In this document: positions 6,736 through 8,859 of the stretch, in pieces | Layout of the letters: each line of letters begins with the position of its first letter | Position numbering within the stretch: position 1 is the stretch's first letter | Assembly: GCA_023140455.1 (NCBI GenBank) | Contig: JAGLLQ010000566.1 | Span: forward strand, 1-8,859 | Direction of reading: 5' to 3' | DNA from: Desulfobacteraceae bacterium | GTDB lineage: Bacteria > Desulfobacterota > Desulfobacteria > Desulfobacterales > Desulfobacteraceae | Length of the DNA stretch: 8,859 nucleotides | Notes under the pieces: model-generated | What the model saw: only the letters and a program-made list of their open reading frames with translations | Databases searched by the model: none | Told to the model about the DNA's origin: nothing | Translations under genes and position numbers: made by a program

Positions 6736-6834
6736 ATGCCCGATTTTTCGTTGTAATCATATGTTTTAAACTGTGTATCCCCTCGAGTTTTTACTGTTCA
6801 GTACAGCTTGGTTTAGAATTCGTCAGAATGCCCA

Positions 6835-6856
6835 GGAAAAATTGATTGATTTTTCC
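6835..6856. repeat. 8-bp inverted repeat upstream of the glycine-rich protein gene
   Basis: GGAAAAAT (6835-6842) and ATTTTTCC (6849-6856) pair perfectly across a 6-nt loop; a T-G wobble could reduce the loop to 4 nt. No T-run follows, which argues against a terminator. It overlaps a possible -35, so an operator role is plausible but unproven. Confidence 0.4.
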
Positions 6857-6874
6857 AACAGACCATGGAATAAT
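6846..6874 (+). promoter_or_regulatory. Candidate promoter of the 6956-8378 gene pair
   Basis: TTGATT (6846-6851), a 17-nt spacer and AATAAT (6869-6874) give 4/6 and 5/6 consensus matches. The -35 overlaps the right arm of the 6835-6856 dyad. TATGAT at 6922-6927 is a competing -10 with a poor -35. In AT-rich DNA such matches occur often by chance. Confidence 0.3.
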
Positions 6875-6955
6875 TTAAATTAAGCTTCAACTATCTGCTT
6901 TTTATAGAAAAATTAAACCCTTATGATTTAGTTAACCATATAAAAAGGAGGAACG

Positions 6956-7459
6956 ATGAAAAAACAGGTAAGTAAAAAAGTAATTATTTTTTTCATAGTG
7001 TTGTGCCTGCTTATGACTCCCACGTTAGGATTTGCTCACGGCGGAGGCAGCGGAGGCGGAGGAGGCGGCAGTGTTCAATTGGCAGTCAATACAGTGGCGA
7101 TCCTGACAACGATAGTTTTTGTCTTATGGACTACTGTGTTTATGTCAGCCATACTTCGTCATTCAGTCCTGAAATCCAAGGTCTTTAGCAATCCAAATAG
7201 AAATAAAGTTTTCATGATGCCGCTAACAGGTTTTTTAGGATTAAATCAATTAGTGGTATATGCTTTAATGAGCAATCCTGCGGCAGTAATGGCTTTGTCT
7301 TATCCAAAGCAGAGACCGACTGTTGCCAGTATGTGGAGTGGTAAGATCAGTTACAACCCTATTGTAACCGATGGACAGTCAAAAGGCCTGGTTAGCTCAG
7401 TTGAGAAGGAAGATGAGTCGTTTGCACCCATTTATATCAGAACAAAAATACAGTTTTGA
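6956..7459 (+). CDS. Small secreted/membrane protein with a glycine run, function unknown
   Basis: I do not recognise this 167-aa protein. Residues 1-27 look like a signal peptide (basic MKKQVSKK, hydrophobic core, then TPTLGFA before HGGG). The mature N-terminus would be His followed by ten Gly and two Ser over residues 28-39. A strong hydrophobic segment follows (about 42-66, NTVAILTTIVFVLWTTVFMSAIL), then a basic stretch (68-84), a second moderately hydrophobic segment (about 86-114) and a polar tail. It is therefore probably an inner-membrane protein with a flexible exported N-terminus; the signal segment might instead be a first membrane helix. GGAGG (6947-6951) lies 4 nt before the ATG, the best ribosome site in the window. 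The lipoprotein gene starts 10 bp after its stop, which implies a joint function at the cell envelope. Confidence 0.7.
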   Translation: MKKQVSKKVIIFFIVLCLLMTPTLGFAHGGGSGGGGGGSVQLAVNTVAILTTIVFVLWTTVFMSAILRHSVLKSKVFSNPNRNKVFMMPLTGFLGLNQLVVYALMSNPAAVMALSYPKQRPTVASMWSGKISYNPIVTDGQSKGLVSSVEKEDESFAPIYIRTKIQF

Positions 7460-7469
7460 GGAAAAAATA

Positions 7470-8378
7470 ATGAAAAAAATAATCAATATTCTATGCATAC
7501 TTATATTGGGGCTGTTTCTTTTTTCCGGCTGTATTGAAAATAAAGGAGTAACTGCCGAGAAGCCAAAAGAAATTAATATTCATAAAATGGAGGCAATTAC
7601 AGAGTCATCAATGCCGGCTGATGTCCAGCTTGTTCTGGCTGCTATTTTGAACAGAGCAAAAGGTGAGAGAAAAAAAGTTAATAGAGTTAAAAATGTCTGG
7701 TTTACAAAGAAAGGCAAGCATACTATTTCAAAGGATTTCAAGTATGAAGGATTCTTCCCTTCAAAGTTTTCCATTACCGGTTATGAATCAGAGGAAACCC
7801 CTTCTAAAAAGATGAAGACAACTATAGAAGGCCTGTTATTGTTAAAGGATGAATTTGATAGAAGAGCAGGGCTTTATTTTGTGGCATATTATACAACTTC
7901 AAAAAAAGGTATTGTTATTACTAAATCCCATGCTGTTCCAGTATCACCACATTCTCCAAGGATCGAGGCTTATATTGTTCGAAAATCTGATTTTGATGCT
8001 ACCAAGCAAGGGAGTTTACATTCATATACCAGGTTATATACTTTTGCATTAAAAAATGCTGTTTCCATGGTTTCTGAATCAAAATTTATTAAAAAAGGAA
8101 TAGAAGACGAATTCTTATTTTTAGTTTTTTGTAAAGATCGCCTTTTGGATGATTCCATACTGACCATGAAAGTCACGGCCAAGGGGAAAATGAAAGGGGA
8201 CAGCCTGATTGACCCATTATATTTAAATGATAAGGGATTTCGTTTTTTTATTGGTGCAGGGAAATTCAATACTGCTAAAAAGGACCATAAATTTCATATC
8301 GGGGTGAAGTATACCGTTGATCCAACTGATGAATCCAGATCTGTTCTACTGGCTGATTTTACTAATATGGTAAAGTAG
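7470..8378 (+). CDS. Lipoprotein of unknown function
   Basis: The start at 7470 gives a 302-aa protein with a classical lipoprotein signal: MKK, hydrophobic core, lipobox FSGC, lipidated Cys21. GAGG (7458-7461), overlapping the stop of the previous gene, is 8 nt upstream. The same frame is open back to 7371, but that start would add 33 residues before the signal peptide and overlap the upstream gene, so I reject it. Residue 22 is Ile, not Asp, which by the Lol sorting rule favours the outer membrane. The mature protein is Lys-rich with alternating beta-like stretches (GLYFVAYYTTSKKGIVI at 134-150, RIEAYIVRKS at 164-173, EFLFLVFCKDR at 214-224, FRFFIGAGKF at 257-266, HKFHIGVKYTVD at 273-284). 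No catalytic motif is evident and the family is not recognised. It ends 4 bp before the convergent gene. Confidence 0.8.
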   Translation: MKKIINILCILILGLFLFSGCIENKGVTAEKPKEINIHKMEAITESSMPADVQLVLAAILNRAKGERKKVNRVKNVWFTKKGKHTISKDFKYEGFFPSKFSITGYESEETPSKKMKTTIEGLLLLKDEFDRRAGLYFVAYYTTSKKGIVITKSHAVPVSPHSPRIEAYIVRKSDFDATKQGSLHSYTRLYTFALKNAVSMVSESKFIKKGIEDEFLFLVFCKDRLLDDSILTMKVTAKGKMKGDSLIDPLYLNDKGFRFFIGAGKFNTAKKDHKFHIGVKYTVDPTDESRSVLLADFTNMVK

Positions 8379-8403
8379 ATTATTATTTAATAATAATTTT
8401 TTT
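8379..8403 (+). terminator. AT-only palindrome with T7 run at the convergent junction, possible terminator
   Basis: ATTATTATT (8379-8387), one central T (8388) and AATAATAAT (8389-8397) form a perfect 9-bp inverted repeat, and seven T (8397-8403) follow on the plus strand directly after the lipoprotein stop. Its right half codes for the last residues of the opposing gene. A stem made only of A-U pairs is weak, so the call is tentative; there is no T-run in the minus direction. Confidence 0.35.
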
Positions 8404-8859
8404 CAATTCATCAGGTTTAATATTGGCAAATTCGGGCATCACAGAAGCAAGTTGTTTCGAATTGAATCTGGTCAATAGTACTGGCTGGCTGTCATTGCCA
8501 TCTTCATCCACATGGGCAATGAAAATTTCTGTAAATGGTGTATTTACTTTTGAAGAAAAAGTCAGCCATCTGCTATTGGGAGACCAACTGTGCCATGAAT
8601 TATGAATCCTTCTACTGCAATTCATGCGCCTTGCCTTGCCGCCTTTTGCAGGAATAATATAAAGCTCACTGTTGGGTTGATTCATAATTGCATTGTCACT
8701 TTGAGTGAATACAATCCATTTACCATCTGGTGAATATCTTGGCCAGTAATTACTTTTACCATTGTTGGATGCTCCATTGAGAGGCTTTGCTAAACCGCCT
8801 TGTCCATTATTAAACGGGATGTGATAAAGATCATATTGAATCTTGTATTTTTTTTGCAG
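8383..8859 (-). CDS. TolB/PD40-type beta-propeller protein (partial, N-terminus off the right edge)
   Basis: The frame is open from the right edge to TAA (complement of 8383-8385), giving the last 158 residues. Two WD40-like (PD40) blades are visible: WPRYSPDGKWIVFTQSDN at 39-56 leading into ELYIIPAKGGKARRM, and HSWSPNSRWLTFSSK leading into EIFIAHVDEDGNDS. Each has the family pattern of S-P-D/N-G/S-x-W followed by a hydrophobic strand. An Asp-Glu-Lys-rich tail follows the last blade. Such propellers act as periplasmic or surface protein-interaction modules; here the missing N-terminus prevents assigning a role. It is not obviously TolB itself, since the HSWSPNSRW and VDEDGNDSQPVLL stretches are not those of canonical TolB. 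An internal ATG at 8685 is not the start, because the blade continues upstream. Confidence 0.75.
   Translation of the reverse strand: MQKKYKIQYDLYHIPFNNGQGGLAKPLNGASNNGKSNYWPRYSPDGKWIVFTQSDNAIMNQPNSELYIIPAKGGKARRMNCSRRIHNSWHSWSPNSRWLTFSSKVNTPFTEIFIAHVDEDGNDSQPVLLTRFNSKQLASVMPEFANIKPDELKKIIIK

Noticed and set aside
7371..7469. Longer start for the lipoprotein gene at 7371
   Set aside because: It would put 33 residues ahead of a perfect lipoprotein signal peptide and overlap the upstream gene by 89 bp, while 7470 has a good GAGG ribosome site.
8423..8605. Plus-strand ORF opposite the propeller gene
   Set aside because: The minus frame contains recognisable propeller blades; the plus frame is its shadow.
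1..8859. CRISPR array, tRNA or rRNA genes, insertion sequence or phage attachment site
   Set aside because: I saw no regularly spaced repeats, no tRNA-like cloverleaf with a CCA end, no transposase or integrase coding region and no terminal inverted repeats with target duplications.

Overview
The window is AT-rich bacterial DNA. The gene content and protein style fit a Gram-negative anaerobe of the Desulfobacterota, probably a Desulfobacteraceae-like sulfate reducer. Support comes from an NtrB-type hybrid sensor kinase, an ispF-cysS pair, a periplasmic ABC-type binding protein of the kind often placed beside TolC efflux genes, and a TolB-like beta-propeller. The lineage is inferred from protein character; no rRNA or other phylogenetic marker was examined.

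Left part (1-1397): a secreted ABC-type substrate-binding protein on the minus strand runs off the left edge. It diverges from a MarR-family regulator on the plus strand. The 112-bp space between them holds two back-to-back sigma70-like promoters that share one self-palindromic -35 hexamer, inside a cluster of TTGCA/TGCAA half-sites that is a good candidate operator for the MarR protein.

Gene-poor part (1398-1865): 468 bp with no full gene. It contains what looks like the C-terminal tail of a lost membrane or barrel protein on the minus strand, with a stranded Shine-Dalgarno/ATG just behind it, a perfect 10-bp tandem repeat, and a 29-codon ORF of uncertain meaning.

Central block (1866-6675), all plus strand: xanthine phosphoribosyltransferase (purine salvage), a large membrane-bound hybrid histidine kinase, ispF (non-mevalonate isoprenoid pathway) and cysS (cysteinyl-tRNA synthetase). 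The last three are separated by 15 and 18 bp and look co-transcribed. The xpt start lacks its own good ribosome site and is overlapped by two short reading frames behind an AAAAGGA element, which suggests translational coupling.

Right part (6676-8859): after a 280-bp spacer with two clear inverted repeats comes a tight two-gene unit of unrecognised function. It encodes a small secreted or membrane protein with a glycine run (167 aa) and a 302-aa lipoprotein. It is convergent with the 3' end of a minus-strand TolB/PD40-type beta-propeller gene that runs off the right edge. An AT-only perfect palindrome followed by seven T residues lies at the convergent junction.

Most of the window is ordinary chromosomal housekeeping and regulation. 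The parts least explained by known families are the 6956-8378 gene pair, the divergent promoter architecture at 878-929, the xpt leader and the gene remnant at 1401-1514.
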